Notes: generated by a model not told the origin, from the sequence alone. Positions 14,719 through 23,265 are shown, counted from the stretch's first letter. The stretch: 24,773 nucleotides of DNA from an uncultured Clostridia bacterium (GCA_934463455.1 CAKSJU010000021.1:1-24773), one strand, 5' to 3'. Program-made: numbers and translations.

Positions 14719-15627
14719 ATGAAATCTGATTTTTTGGAAAAACTTAATTTTGTGTGCAGTGATGTAAAAACAAATGAAAAAATGTCAAAGCATACAACTT
14801 TTCGGATTGGCGGAGAAGCGGAATATTATGTGCGTCCGTCGTCGAAAAAAGAAATTACGGATATTATCGGATTGTGTAATAAAGAAAATATCGAATACAT
14901 GACAATCGGCAACGGCTCAAACCTTTTGGTGAGTGATTTTGGGATAGACGGGGTTGTTATAGATATTTCAAATAAGCTTTCGAATATAAAAATCAGCGGG
15001 AACAAAATTGAAGCGGAAGCGGGCGTATTGCTGTCCAAGCTTGCAAAAGCGGCACTTGCTGAAAGTCTTTCGGGCTTGGAATTTGCGGCAGGAATACCGG
15101 GAACTCTCGGCGGCGGAATTTATATGAATGCCGGAGCATACGGAGGAGAGCTGAAGGATGTGGTAAAAAGCGTCGAATATGCGGATGAAAACGGTGAAAT
15201 AAGGACGGCACACGGTGAAGAGCTTGGTTTCGGTTACCGAAAAAGTATGTTTACAAATAAAAAAATGACAATACTTTCCTGCGTTGCGGAGCTTGAAAAA
15301 GGAGATTATGAAATTATAAAATCCAAAATGGAGGAGCTGAATTCAAAACGTGCGGCAAAACAACCGCTTTCGGAGGCGAGTGCGGGAAGTACATTCAAAC
15401 GCCCGGAGGGGTATTTTGCCGGGAGTCTGATTGAAGCTGCGGGACTTAAAGGATATTCCGTGGGCGGGGCGGCAGTTTCGGAAAAGCATGCGGGATTTGT
15501 TGTTAATAAAGGCGGCGCGTCGGCAAGCGATGTAAAAGCTTTGATAGAATATGTTCAAAAAACGGTAAGTGAAAAATTTTCGGTTGAATTGGAACCGGAA
15601 GTGAAAATAATCGGAAAGAATGAGTGA
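14719..15627 (+). CDS. murB: UDP-N-acetylenolpyruvoylglucosamine reductase
   Basis: A 302-residue FAD enzyme that reduces UDP-GlcNAc-enolpyruvate with NADPH to UDP-MurNAc, the second committed step of peptidoglycan synthesis in the cytoplasm. The FAD-binding motif IGNGSNLLVSD is at 63-73 and GIPGTLGGGIYMNAGAYGGE at 125-144. The catalytic residues expected for type II MurB are present: Arg174 in GYRKS, Ser224 in AGSTFKRP and Glu293 near the C terminus. The absence of the extra Tyr loop of E. coli MurB fits type II. The GGAGGA ribosome site (14700-14705) is 13 bases before the ATG, longer than usual, with no better start nearby. It follows hprK by 24 bp and precedes rapZ by 6 bp. Confidence 0.96.
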   Translation: MKSDFLEKLNFVCSDVKTNEKMSKHTTFRIGGEAEYYVRPSSKKEITDIIGLCNKENIEYMTIGNGSNLLVSDFGIDGVVIDISNKLSNIKISGNKIEAEAGVLLSKLAKAALAESLSGLEFAAGIPGTLGGGIYMNAGAYGGELKDVVKSVEYADENGEIRTAHGEELGFGYRKSMFTNKKMTILSCVAELEKGDYEIIKSKMEELNSKRAAKQPLSEASAGSTFKRPEGYFAGSLIEAAGLKGYSVGGAAVSEKHAGFVVNKGGASASDVKALIEYVQKTVSEKFSVELEPEVKIIGKNE

Positions 15628-15633
15628 GATAAA

Positions 15634-16497
15634 ATGACAAAATTCACAGTGGTTACAGGGCTCTCGGGCTCGGGGAAAACGCAGGTTGTGCGTTTTTTGG
15701 AAGACAGAGGTTTTTTCTGCATAGATAATATGCCTCCTGTGTTGATTCCGCAGGTTGCGAAGCTGTTTTTATCGATGAACGGTAATTATGAAAACATAGC
15801 ATTTGTGGTAGATACAAGAATGGGCGAATTTATAAATGAGCTTTTAACTAACTTAAAATGGCTTAAAGAAAGCGGCTACGAATGTAAGCTTTTGTTTTTG
15901 GATGCGGCTGACGAGACGCTTGTGAAAAGATACAAGGAGACAAGGCGTGTTCATCCTCTTTCGGGTAATCGCGGTCTTTTGGACAGTATCCAGCGGGAAA
16001 GAAAAATGTTGGAAAAATTGTATCTTGCGGCGGATTATACAATCGACACAACAAATTTATCTCTTCATCAGCTTTCAAAAAAGCTGGAAAAATTATATTC
16101 GGACAGCGGTGAACAGGAAAGTATAACCGTAAATGTAAACGCATTTGGATTTAAGTACGGAATACCGCTTGATTCCGACCTTGTCTTTGATGTCAGATGC
16201 TTCCCGAATCCGTTTTATATAGATGAGTTAAAAGAGAAAACGGGACTTGACAAGGAAGTGCGTGATTATGTCATGGGATTTGACGAATCAAGACTGTTTA
16301 TACAAAAATTGGAGGATATGATTTTATTTCTTATGCCCATGTATATAGAAGAGGGTAAAACCAGCCTTACAATCTCAATAGGCTGTACCGGAGGTAAACA
16401 CAGAAGTATAACAATGGCGTATTTGCTCGGAGAAGCATTAAAGAAAAACGGTTACGCGGTGAATATGATATACCGCGATATCGAAAAGGGGAAATAA
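15634..16497 (+). CDS. rapZ: RNase adapter RapZ / nucleotide-binding protein YvcJ
   Basis: A 287-residue P-loop protein of the RapZ/YvcJ family. Walker A GLSGSGKT is at residues 9-16. The C-terminal domain has FGFKYGIPLDSDLVFDVR (171-188) and GCTGGKHRS (250-258), the conserved signatures of the family. In E. coli RapZ guides RNase E to the GlmZ small RNA and controls GlmS. In Bacillus, YvcJ hydrolyses GTP or ATP and affects competence, and GlmZ is not known, so its role here is probably linked to aminosugar supply but is unproven. The ATG is six bases after the murB stop with only a weak GAGTGAG upstream, suggesting coupled translation. The fixed order rapZ-yvcK-whiA is seen throughout Gram-positive bacteria. 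Confidence 0.95.
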   Translation: MTKFTVVTGLSGSGKTQVVRFLEDRGFFCIDNMPPVLIPQVAKLFLSMNGNYENIAFVVDTRMGEFINELLTNLKWLKESGYECKLLFLDAADETLVKRYKETRRVHPLSGNRGLLDSIQRERKMLEKLYLAADYTIDTTNLSLHQLSKKLEKLYSDSGEQESITVNVNAFGFKYGIPLDSDLVFDVRCFPNPFYIDELKEKTGLDKEVRDYVMGFDESRLFIQKLEDMILFLMPMYIEEGKTSLTISIGCTGGKHRSITMAYLLGEALKKNGYAVNMIYRDIEKGK

Positions 16498-16501
16498 AAA
16501 T

Positions 16502-17446
16502 ATGCTTTGTGATAAGAAAATTGTTACAATAGGAGGAGGCACGGGGCTTTCCACAATGCTCAGAGGGCTAAAAAAATATACTCATAATATAACAGCTGTT
16601 GTTACGGTTGCCGATGACGGCGGCTCAAGCGGAGTATTAAGAGAAGATTTGGGCATGCTTGCCCCGGGAGATATACGAAAATGTATATCCGCGCTTGCGG
16701 AAACAAATCCGATAGTTGAAGAGCTTATAAATTATCGATTTACCGACGGATGCCTGAAAGGGCATGCTTTCGGTAATCTGTATTTGGCGGCTCTTTGCGG
16801 GATTTCCGAAAGCTTTGAAGATGCGGTACATAAAATGAACAGACTTTTCGGCGTTGAGGGAGATATATTGCCGGTTACAAACGAAAATGTGAGAATTTCC
16901 GCGCATTTAAAAGACGGGCATATTATTAACGGAGAAACAAATATCGGAAGGGAATGTAACGGTGAAATTGAGTGTATCGAATTAAATCCGTCTCATGCAA
17001 TGCCTGCTAAAAATGTGCTGGATGCAATTTCCGATGCGGATATGATTATTCTCGGACCGGGCAGCCTGTACACAAGCATAGTTCCGAATTTGCTGGTTGA
17101 CGGAGTGAGCGAAGCTATATACAACAGCAATGCAAAAAGAGTTTATGTAGCAAATATAATGACTCAGCCGAGCGAGACGGTCGGATATGATTTGTATGAC
17201 CATATAGAAGCCATAGAAAAGCATGCGGGATGCAAAATTATTGATTATGTTGTTGCGAATACCGCCCAAATTCCGGAAACGCTTTTAAATCGATACGCGC
17301 TTGACGGCTCCGAGCCGGTAAAGCTGAATGTTGAACGTTATATCGATAGGGCTATTAATGTTGTTTTGGAAAATCTTTATTCAAATGATAACGGAATGAT
17401 AAGACACAACTATTTAAAGCTTGCAAAAACACTGATGAGACTATAA
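16502..17446 (+). CDS. yvcK: Gluconeogenesis factor YvcK / CofD-related protein
   Basis: A 314-residue Rossmann-like protein with the nucleotide-sugar binding signature TIGGGTGLSTMLRGLK (9-24) and ADDGGSSGVLRE (37-48), followed by PGDIRKC and LGPGSLYTSIVPNLLV. It belongs to the CofD/YvcK superfamily. In B. subtilis YvcK binds UDP-sugars, is needed for growth on gluconeogenic carbon sources and for normal cell shape, and localises in a helix-like pattern with MreB. No enzyme activity is firmly assigned. AAGGGG about ten bases upstream serves as ribosome site and the gene is four bases from rapZ. The 109-bp spacer to whiA contains small inverted repeats (GTTC/GAAC near 17460-17470) but no clear terminator. 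Confidence 0.94.
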   Translation: MLCDKKIVTIGGGTGLSTMLRGLKKYTHNITAVVTVADDGGSSGVLREDLGMLAPGDIRKCISALAETNPIVEELINYRFTDGCLKGHAFGNLYLAALCGISESFEDAVHKMNRLFGVEGDILPVTNENVRISAHLKDGHIINGETNIGRECNGEIECIELNPSHAMPAKNVLDAISDADMIILGPGSLYTSIVPNLLVDGVSEAIYNSNAKRVYVANIMTQPSETVGYDLYDHIEAIEKHAGCKIIDYVVANTAQIPETLLNRYALDGSEPVKLNVERYIDRAINVVLENLYSNDNGMIRHNYLKLAKTLMRL

Positions 17447-17555
17447 CATCGGTGCAGATGTTCACAGAACAGGCTGCAAGCTGTATGAAGCTTAGCTTTC
17501 GTTGATAGTAAAGTGAGAGCGTTGCTTTGATTATAAAAAGAAAGGTTAAGAGAAA

Positions 17556-18431
17556 ATGTCATTTTCATATGATATAAAAACAAGGCTTGCCGAATATAAA
17601 ACGGATTGCGAATTTTGTAAAATTGCGGAATTGTACGGCATAATGAGCTTTGCGGCATCGAAAAAAAACAGGAAAATAAGCATAGTGACCGAGCATGAGA
17701 AGGTGTTTGAAAAAACAGGAATGCTTTTTTCGGAGTGTATGGGTTTTGTTCCGGAGAAAAAATCTTATGCCGGAGGCTTTCGCTATGAAATAGCAGAGGA
17801 TGTACAATGTGACATAATAGAAGAAAAACTTCATTTGCAAGATATGCAGCGGGAATACCGGGAAGAAATAATGCCGTTTGAGTGCTGTCGTATTTCGTAT
17901 ATACGGGGAGCGTTTTTGGGAGGCGGCTCGGTTTCCGACCCGAAAAAAAACTATCATCTTGAATTTGATGCACACAGCCGCGAAGCAGCGGAATATTTAA
18001 AGGCTGAAATAAAAGATGTTCCGGTAAAAATTACAAAAAGGAAAAACCGATATATAGTTTATATAAAGGGGTATGAGGATATAGCTGCGCTTGTCGGACT
18101 CATAGGTGCCGGAACAGCCGCAATGGAAATATATAATATTTCTATTGAAAAAGAAATAAGAAACGGAATAAACAGGCGTGTGAATTGTGAAAATGCCAAT
18201 ATAGATAAGGTGGCAAAAGCTTATGTAAAGCATATGAGAGCAATTGAAAAAATAAATGATACGATAGGCTTTGACAATTTGCCGAAATCTCTTGCCGAAA
18301 TAGCAAAAATTCGGATGGAATACCCTGATGAAAGTCTTAAAGAGCTGGGAGAAAGACTCACTCCTCCGATAGGAAAATCGGGGGTTAATCACAGACTTAA
18401 CAGAATATTGGAAATATCAAAAAATATATAA
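17556..18431 (+). CDS. whiA: Sporulation/cell-division regulator WhiA
   Basis: A 291-residue DNA-binding protein with the WhiA layout. The N-terminal half resembles LAGLIDADG homing endonucleases, with RGAFLGGGSVSDP (117-129) in place of the catalytic motif. The C-terminal helix-turn-helix region (about 245-290) contains SLKELGERL and KSGVNHRLNRI. WhiA controls sporulation septation genes in Streptomyces. In Bacillus it influences division and chromosome segregation, with effects on metabolism. The acidic endonuclease residues are replaced by glycines, consistent with loss of nuclease activity in the family. AAGAAAGG about 14 bases upstream is the probable ribosome site. It is the last gene of the hprK cluster and is followed by the best terminator in the window. 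Confidence 0.96.
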   Translation: MSFSYDIKTRLAEYKTDCEFCKIAELYGIMSFAASKKNRKISIVTEHEKVFEKTGMLFSECMGFVPEKKSYAGGFRYEIAEDVQCDIIEEKLHLQDMQREYREEIMPFECCRISYIRGAFLGGGSVSDPKKNYHLEFDAHSREAAEYLKAEIKDVPVKITKRKNRYIVYIKGYEDIAALVGLIGAGTAAMEIYNISIEKEIRNGINRRVNCENANIDKVAKAYVKHMRAIEKINDTIGFDNLPKSLAEIAKIRMEYPDESLKELGERLTPPIGKSGVNHRLNRILEISKNI

Positions 18432-18440
18432 ACAAACCAA

Positions 18441-18487
18441 AAATAACTGTAGCAAAATGTTTCATTTTGTTACAGTTATTTTTTTGC
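18441..18487 (+). terminator. Strong rho-independent terminator after whiA
   Basis: A 19-bp stem with one G-T pair (18441-18459 with 18463-18481), a three-base loop and a T-run to about 18485. It closes the hprK-whiA unit and isolates the two-component operon that follows. Confidence 0.9.
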
Positions 18488-18521
18488 TTTTAGTCAAATA
18501 AATGGTGATTTTGTACTAAAA

Positions 18522-18586
18522 ATAGCAGGATTTCTAAAGAAATAGCAGGATTTTCTATTTATTCCGACCGCAAAAAATGATAAAAT
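18522..18586 (+). promoter_or_regulatory. Tandem 20-bp direct repeat and promoter of the sensor/regulator operon
   Basis: ATAGCAGGATTTC is found at 18522 and again at 18542, a 20-bp period (about two DNA turns), followed by CTATT at 18555. A -10 box TAAAAT lies at 18581-18586, 39 bp from the second repeat. The -35 position (TTTATT) is poor, as expected for an activator-dependent promoter. The same block with one change, at identical spacing, precedes the solute-binding protein gene at 23201. The two-site layout fits an AraC-family dimer, so I infer binding by the regulator encoded just downstream. Confidence 0.75.
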
Positions 18587-18634
18587 ATATATATCAGGAA
18601 TAAATATGCTTCAAAGATGCCCGAAGGGGGGAGA

Positions 18635-19537
18635 ATGGTGTTTAAACTGCTCAAACGAAAATTTTATTCGGTGCTTATCGTTATTTTTATTTTGCTTATT
18701 GTTATAATGGTTTCGGCATATCTTGTTATTGAAAAGGCGCTTGTCAGTGATTACACCTCAAAAACCGCCGATATAGCAAGAAAAACCACAAATGATTTTC
18801 AGATAAAAACAGATTATGCGGAATATATTGCTTCGATTTTTATCAATAAGCTTATGGAAAAAACCGATGAAAACGGCAGACTTCGTGAGGAAGATTTTAA
18901 TGCGGATATAAGTAAAATCAAAATATACGACAGTGATATAGACGGACTCGGAATATTTTGGGATAACGGGAGCTATTTTGTTTCCGCAACCGATTATGTA
19001 AGATTCAGACCGGAGCTTAACGAAATGATAAAAAAGGCAAATAAAGAAAAATGGGTTGTTTTGGATTTTAAAGAAAACGGCGGTTATATTTTTTTACTTA
19101 TACCGATTAACAATAAGCAGAATATGCAGGAGGGCTTTGCACTGGTAGACGCGTCGTCACTGAAAAAAACATATAAAGCGGAAAGCTTGTTTTTTAAAGA
19201 CGCGATTACATATTTGCAGACAAACGGGGACAGACTTTATTTAAGCGGTGAAAAATTAAAAAACAAAAGTGAAGACGGTATGCTGAAAATAAAAGAAGAT
19301 ATTCAAAGCGATTTGAAAATCGTAATGAAATTTCCTATGACCGAAATTAACGAGAGATTGTTTCATGTTAAAATCTTTTTAATGCTGTTCGGTACGGTTT
19401 TTGCCGGACTTTCGGTTTTGGTTGTACATAATATGGTACGAAGAATAACCGGCGAATTGGAAATACTGAAGAATGAAATAGATACTTATGCAAAAGAAGG
19501 CAATAAAAAAATCATGGAAAGGGGCAGACGAATATGA
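18635..19537 (+). CDS. Membrane sensor protein without a kinase domain
   Basis: A 300-residue protein with the layout of the N-terminal half of a YesM-type sensor kinase. A membrane segment at about 11-33 precedes an extracytoplasmic region of about 210 residues, possibly Cache-like (IDGLGIFWDNGSYFVSATDYVRF at 102-124), then a second membrane segment at about 244-266 and a short cytoplasmic tail (267-300) resembling the start of a HAMP linker. No phosphoacceptor histidine or ATPase domain follows. The ATG at 18635 lies five bases after AAGGGG; the in-frame ATG at 18617 has no ribosome site. Its stop overlaps the response-regulator start (ATGA at 19534), so the genes are coupled and the frame looks maintained. 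It may be an accessory sensor to the kinase at 21145, or the fixed remnant of a duplicated kinase. Confidence 0.8.
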   Translation: MVFKLLKRKFYSVLIVIFILLIVIMVSAYLVIEKALVSDYTSKTADIARKTTNDFQIKTDYAEYIASIFINKLMEKTDENGRLREEDFNADISKIKIYDSDIDGLGIFWDNGSYFVSATDYVRFRPELNEMIKKANKEKWVVLDFKENGGYIFLLIPINNKQNMQEGFALVDASSLKKTYKAESLFFKDAITYLQTNGDRLYLSGEKLKNKSEDGMLKIKEDIQSDLKIVMKFPMTEINERLFHVKIFLMLFGTVFAGLSVLVVHNMVRRITGELEILKNEIDTYAKEGNKKIMERGRRI

Positions 19538-21132
19538 CGACGGTATTGGTGGTTGATGACGAATATTTGGTAAGGCGCGGGATAAAAGAAACCATTGATT
19601 GGGCAAGTTACGGATTTGAGATAATAGGGGAAGCTTCCAACGGAATTGACGGTTATACAAGATATCTTGAACTGCATCCTGACATAGTTATAACAGATGT
19701 TCGAATGAAACGTGCAACCGGCCTTGAATTGATAGAAAAATTAAAGGCTCTTGAAAATTTTGACAGTGAAGTAGTGATAATTTCCGCTTATGATGACTTT
19801 GAATATGTAAAAAAAGCACTTGAAAACAATGTAAGCGCATATATACTCAAGCCTATTCAAGAAAATGAACTGATTTCGGTTATGCTGAGACTCAAGAGTG
19901 AACTGAAAGAAAAGCGTGAAAAGAAAAATCTTATTGAAAATATGGCAGAACAAATTCCGGTAATCCGAAATACTTTTTTAAAGGATTTGTTTGAAGGAAA
20001 AATTACCGATTTGGACAAAATAGAACGGAAATGCGAGCTGTATGATATTCCGATGCCGACCGAAGAATATACGGTGGTATGTATGAAGCTTGACAATATG
20101 ATGAGCGTGGCGGAGAATACAAAACAGCTTCAGGAGGATATGGAAGAAACGCTTTCTTATTGCCGCGGGTTGCCGAACAGCATTAATTTTATGTCCTGCG
20201 TTATATCGGAATGTAATATGGCACTTTTAATGTTCCACCATGATGACAACTACAATTTGCTGCAATCCTCACTGCTCCCGATGACCGATTTCCTGTTTAC
20301 AATAAAAGAGCAGTTTGAGGCATCGACAGGAAGAACAATATCGATAGGCTATTCCATGGGACATACAGGAATAAGCGAAATAAAAAAAGCTTATGAAGAA
20401 GCAAAAAGAGCACTTGCACATAAGAGCTTTGTCGGCAATAATGCACTCATAGACTATGTCACTGTGCCGAAGACCATGAACTCGGCATTGGTTTTCCCAA
20501 ATGAGGATATAGAAAAAATTTTAGAGGCTGCGGCACAGGGCAACAAAGCGGAAGCGAAGCATATAATAGAAAGCTTTTTTGATAAAATAAAGAAAAATCC
20601 GTCGGTTGATATAGAAAGCTTAAAAGATGTTGTGCTTGAAATGTCTATTGTTATTTTGAGAAGACATTTCAGAAACGTGGAGGAAATAAATAAAACTTAC
20701 GGACGACGTGTTGTTCCGTCGAATGAATTAAAAAGACTTGAGAATATAAATTCAATCGAAAATTGGGTTTATGACCTTGTGGAAAAGTTATTTTCAAGTG
20801 AAAATGAAGTGGATAAAAACGGATATGTATTTAAAATAAAGGAAAGGCTGCAAAACGCTTATCAATCCTCGGTTACGGCGGAGGAGATTGCGGAGGAACT
20901 TCACATAAGTTCATATTATCTTATGCACTTGTTTAAAGAAGAGACCGGCATGACATTTAACCAGTATCTTACAAAAGTACGGATAGATAAGGCGAGCGAA
21001 ATGATTGCTTCCGGAAAATACAAGGTTTATGAGGTTGCGGAAGCGGTAGGCTACAAGGATGCGGCATATTTTTCCTATATATATAAAAAGGTGACGGGCA
21101 ACAGCCCGAAAAAGGCGATGTTTCATAAATAA
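19534..21132 (+). CDS. AraC-type response regulator, YesN-like
   Basis: A 532-residue transcription factor. The N-terminal receiver domain (1-120) has the acidic pair Asp8-Asp9, phosphoacceptor Asp55 in VITDVRM, Ser84 and Lys106. The middle region (about 150-330) has the divergent GGDEF-like fold seen in YesN-type regulators (TGRTISIGYSMGHTG, then AYEEAKRALAHK) without the cyclase motif. The C-terminal AraC/XylS double helix-turn-helix covers about 430-532 (SVTAEEIAEELHISSYYLM, then VYEVAEAVGYKDAAYFSYIY). It is expected to be phosphorylated by the kinase encoded next and to bind tandem direct repeats. The repeats at 18522 and 23201 are the obvious candidates, implying autoregulation and control of the binding-protein operon. 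The start overlaps the preceding sensor gene by four bases. Confidence 0.93.
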   Translation: MTTVLVVDDEYLVRRGIKETIDWASYGFEIIGEASNGIDGYTRYLELHPDIVITDVRMKRATGLELIEKLKALENFDSEVVIISAYDDFEYVKKALENNVSAYILKPIQENELISVMLRLKSELKEKREKKNLIENMAEQIPVIRNTFLKDLFEGKITDLDKIERKCELYDIPMPTEEYTVVCMKLDNMMSVAENTKQLQEDMEETLSYCRGLPNSINFMSCVISECNMALLMFHHDDNYNLLQSSLLPMTDFLFTIKEQFEASTGRTISIGYSMGHTGISEIKKAYEEAKRALAHKSFVGNNALIDYVTVPKTMNSALVFPNEDIEKILEAAAQGNKAEAKHIIESFFDKIKKNPSVDIESLKDVVLEMSIVILRRHFRNVEEINKTYGRRVVPSNELKRLENINSIENWVYDLVEKLFSSENEVDKNGYVFKIKERLQNAYQSSVTAEEIAEELHISSYYLMHLFKEETGMTFNQYLTKVRIDKASEMIASGKYKVYEVAEAVGYKDAAYFSYIYKKVTGNSPKKAMFHK

Positions 21133-21144
21133 GAGGATAATATA

Positions 21145-22950
21145 ATGCGAATATTTGATAAATTGCAGGAAAAAGGTGACAGGAAAAAAAGTGATAAATT
21201 TACGGGTAAATTCAATCACGTCAAAAAATATTGGAATAAAAACAGGATTTATATGAGACTTCTTGTAGTCATCATGTTTTTTTCGGTTGCTCCTTGTCTG
21301 CTTATCGGAATATGGGCAAATTACTATATAAAGAATGTTGTTCTCGATAATTATATGGAGGAATACTTAGACAGCGTATATAAAAGTATTCAGGACGGGA
21401 TGAATCATTATATAGACCAGATTTCCGCCTACTCGGTTTATATATTTTCCGGCGGCGAAATTTATCAGGCTGCCGACAGTAAAAAGCTCACAAGGCAGGA
21501 AAAGACCGAGAGGATAAGAAGATATTTAAACAGTAACTGGAACAGCATTGACCTTGCCGCAAATGTCGATATAGTGATAGATTCGGATTTTGTAATACGG
21601 AAAAAGGACGAAAATATAAAAATGCCGGAGGAGAATTATAAAGAGCCTCTGAGACATACAAATATACTGCTTTTAAATTGTCTTGCCGAGGGTGAAAACG
21701 GCGAAAAATACTTGGTTTTCGGCAGAACGGTGTATAATATGGCGAGCAATAAGCGTGAATTTGATCTTTATATTTATGTTCCGGAGGAGGAAATATATAA
21801 GGTGCTTTCCGAGGTTAATAATGAAAATAATTTGCTTTATCTTACCGCAAATGACCGAGTGATAAGCCATCCGGATAAAACAAAGCTCGGAAACTATGTG
21901 ATATTTCCGGACGCGACCGTTTTCGGAAAGCCGGATATAACAAGACGTATAGGCGAATATTTTTACGATTACCGAACGATGAACTTTAAAATTGCGACCT
22001 GCGGAAAATGGGCGGTTGAAAGCCGTATGAGCTATAAAGAGCTTTATCGTACAACCGACCGGCTTCAAAGTGAAACAATGATAATTTTGTGCTTTGCTAT
22101 ATTTGCCGCGCTTATATTGGCTATAATTGTTCCGATTTCGCTTTTGAGATCTATTTCCACTTTAAAAAATCGTATGCACGAGTTCGTAACAAGTGAGACG
22201 GAAAATCGTACTCCGCAGTTTTCTTATGAGGAAATATACGATCTGGAAGAAAGCTTTAATCGGATGATAGTCGAAATAAACGAGCTTATGCAAAGAAACG
22301 TAATGGAAAAAGAAAAGCAGCGCCGTGCCGAGCTTCAGGCTTTGCAGGCTCAAATTAATCCGCATTTTATATATAATGCCCTGGACGCGATTGCATGGTA
22401 TGCAAAAATCGAGAAGCAGACTTACATTGCCGATATGGTATGTGAGCTTGCGACATTTTTCAGAATAAGCTTGCACAAGGGTGACAATATAATAAAAATT
22501 CATGAAGAGATAAGCCATGTGGAAAGCTATATAGCAATCGAGCAGCTGCGATTTCCGGGGATGTTTGATGTATATTATAAAATTCAGGAAGATTTAATGG
22601 AAGAAAAAATGATAAAAATTATTCTTCAGCCGATTGTTGAAAATTCCATAAAGCACGGTTTTGAAAATATAGACAGCGGCGGAATTATAAATATCACGGC
22701 ATACCGCGACGGCGACGATATTATCTTTGAAGTTGAAGACAACGGACACGGAATGAATTTTGACCCGCTTGCAGCGGAAAATGCCGGGTCGGTGGGCTAC
22801 GGAATAAAGAATGTTAATGAGAGAATAAAGCTTGAATACGGAGAACGGTACGGACTCAAATATCAGAGTGTTCCCGGCGAGGGCACGACGGTTAAAATCA
22901 GAATAGGGAAAATAGAAAATCCGCCTGCGCAAATCAATCTGCAGGAATAA
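21145..22950 (+). CDS. Sensor histidine kinase, YesM-like
   Basis: A 601-residue membrane kinase. A 37-residue basic cytoplasmic N terminus precedes the first membrane segment (about 38-62). An extracytoplasmic sensing region (about 63-308) with Cache-like character follows, then a second membrane segment (310-334) and a HAMP linker (about 335-388). The His_kinase region contains the phosphoacceptor His407 in QAQINPHFIYNALDAI. The ATPase domain has the N box PIVENSIKHGFENI (Asn500), DNGHGM (532-537), GYGIKNVNERI (551-561) and GEGTTV (578-583). This architecture is typical of kinases controlling oligosaccharide ABC importers in clostridia. The ribosome site is AAGAGGA, 12 bp after the regulator. 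The basic N-terminal extension is longer than usual. The ligand cannot be inferred; a sugar or a binding protein-sugar complex is plausible. Confidence 0.93.
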   Translation: MRIFDKLQEKGDRKKSDKFTGKFNHVKKYWNKNRIYMRLLVVIMFFSVAPCLLIGIWANYYIKNVVLDNYMEEYLDSVYKSIQDGMNHYIDQISAYSVYIFSGGEIYQAADSKKLTRQEKTERIRRYLNSNWNSIDLAANVDIVIDSDFVIRKKDENIKMPEENYKEPLRHTNILLLNCLAEGENGEKYLVFGRTVYNMASNKREFDLYIYVPEEEIYKVLSEVNNENNLLYLTANDRVISHPDKTKLGNYVIFPDATVFGKPDITRRIGEYFYDYRTMNFKIATCGKWAVESRMSYKELYRTTDRLQSETMIILCFAIFAALILAIIVPISLLRSISTLKNRMHEFVTSETENRTPQFSYEEIYDLEESFNRMIVEINELMQRNVMEKEKQRRAELQALQAQINPHFIYNALDAIAWYAKIEKQTYIADMVCELATFFRISLHKGDNIIKIHEEISHVESYIAIEQLRFPGMFDVYYKIQEDLMEEKMIKIILQPIVENSIKHGFENIDSGGIINITAYRDGDDIIFEVEDNGHGMNFDPLAAENAGSVGYGIKNVNERIKLEYGERYGLKYQSVPGEGTTVKIRIGKIENPPAQINLQE

Positions 22951-22951
22951 T

Positions 22952-22993
22952 AAATCCGTAGGGGCGACCACATAGGGTCGCCCCTACGGATTT
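22952..22993. repeat. Perfect 18-bp palindrome with GTAGGGGCGACC core (REP-like)
   Basis: Arms at 22952-22969 and 22976-22993 are perfectly complementary around a six-base loop. The GC-rich core GTAGGGGCGACC differs in composition from its AT-rich surroundings. Similar GTAGGGGCG palindromes recur between genes in many Firmicutes genomes, as far as I recall. Only TTT follows, so it is not a textbook terminator, but it could block 3' decay or contribute to termination after the kinase gene. Confidence 0.7.
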
Positions 22994-23064
22994 CATCCGA
23001 ACAAAGTATTTTCAAACCTGCGGCTGATATAAACCTTGTGTTAAAACTTTTGTAAAAAACATGT

Positions 23065-23108
23065 AAAAAAGGCATTTTGGGGTGTAAAAATAACCAAATG
23101 CCTTTTTT
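23065..23108. terminator. Rho-independent terminator after the two-component operon
   Basis: AAAAAAGGCATTTTGG (23065-23080) pairs with CCAAATGCCTTTTTT (23094-23108) with one bulged T and a 13-base loop. The A-run and T-run make it usable in both directions. It separates the kinase gene from the binding-protein promoter. Confidence 0.75.
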
Positions 23109-23200
23109 GTTGTAATTTTGTATAGATTAGTACATATATAAAATGAAATATGGTTTAAAATAAACAAAAAACAAACAAAAAAATAGAAATTATAGAAAAG

Positions 23201-23265
23201 ATAGCAGGATTTCTAAAGAAATAGCAGGATTTCCTATTCCAATTTGCTTTTTTATTTTGTATAAT
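23201..23265 (+). promoter_or_regulatory. Tandem 20-bp direct repeat and promoter of the binding-protein gene
   Basis: The repeat block at 23201-23238 matches 18522-18559 at 37 of 38 positions. A perfect -10 TATAAT is at 23260-23265, again 39 bp from the second repeat start (23221). The -35 position holds TTCCAA, a poor match, consistent with activation by a regulator bound immediately upstream. The predicted start near 23272 gives a leader of about 38 bases. Everything else in this 359-bp spacer is accounted for by the palindrome and terminator upstream. Confidence 0.8.

Noticed and set aside
17447..17555. Possible terminator or separate promoter between yvcK and whiA
   Set aside because: Only short imperfect dyads without a T-run, and no -35/-10 pair with acceptable spacing, were found. 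The genes are treated as one cluster.
18441..18487. Long stem after whiA considered as a small RNA or a repeat
   Set aside because: The stem, three-base loop and T-run are fully explained as an intrinsic terminator directly after a stop codon.
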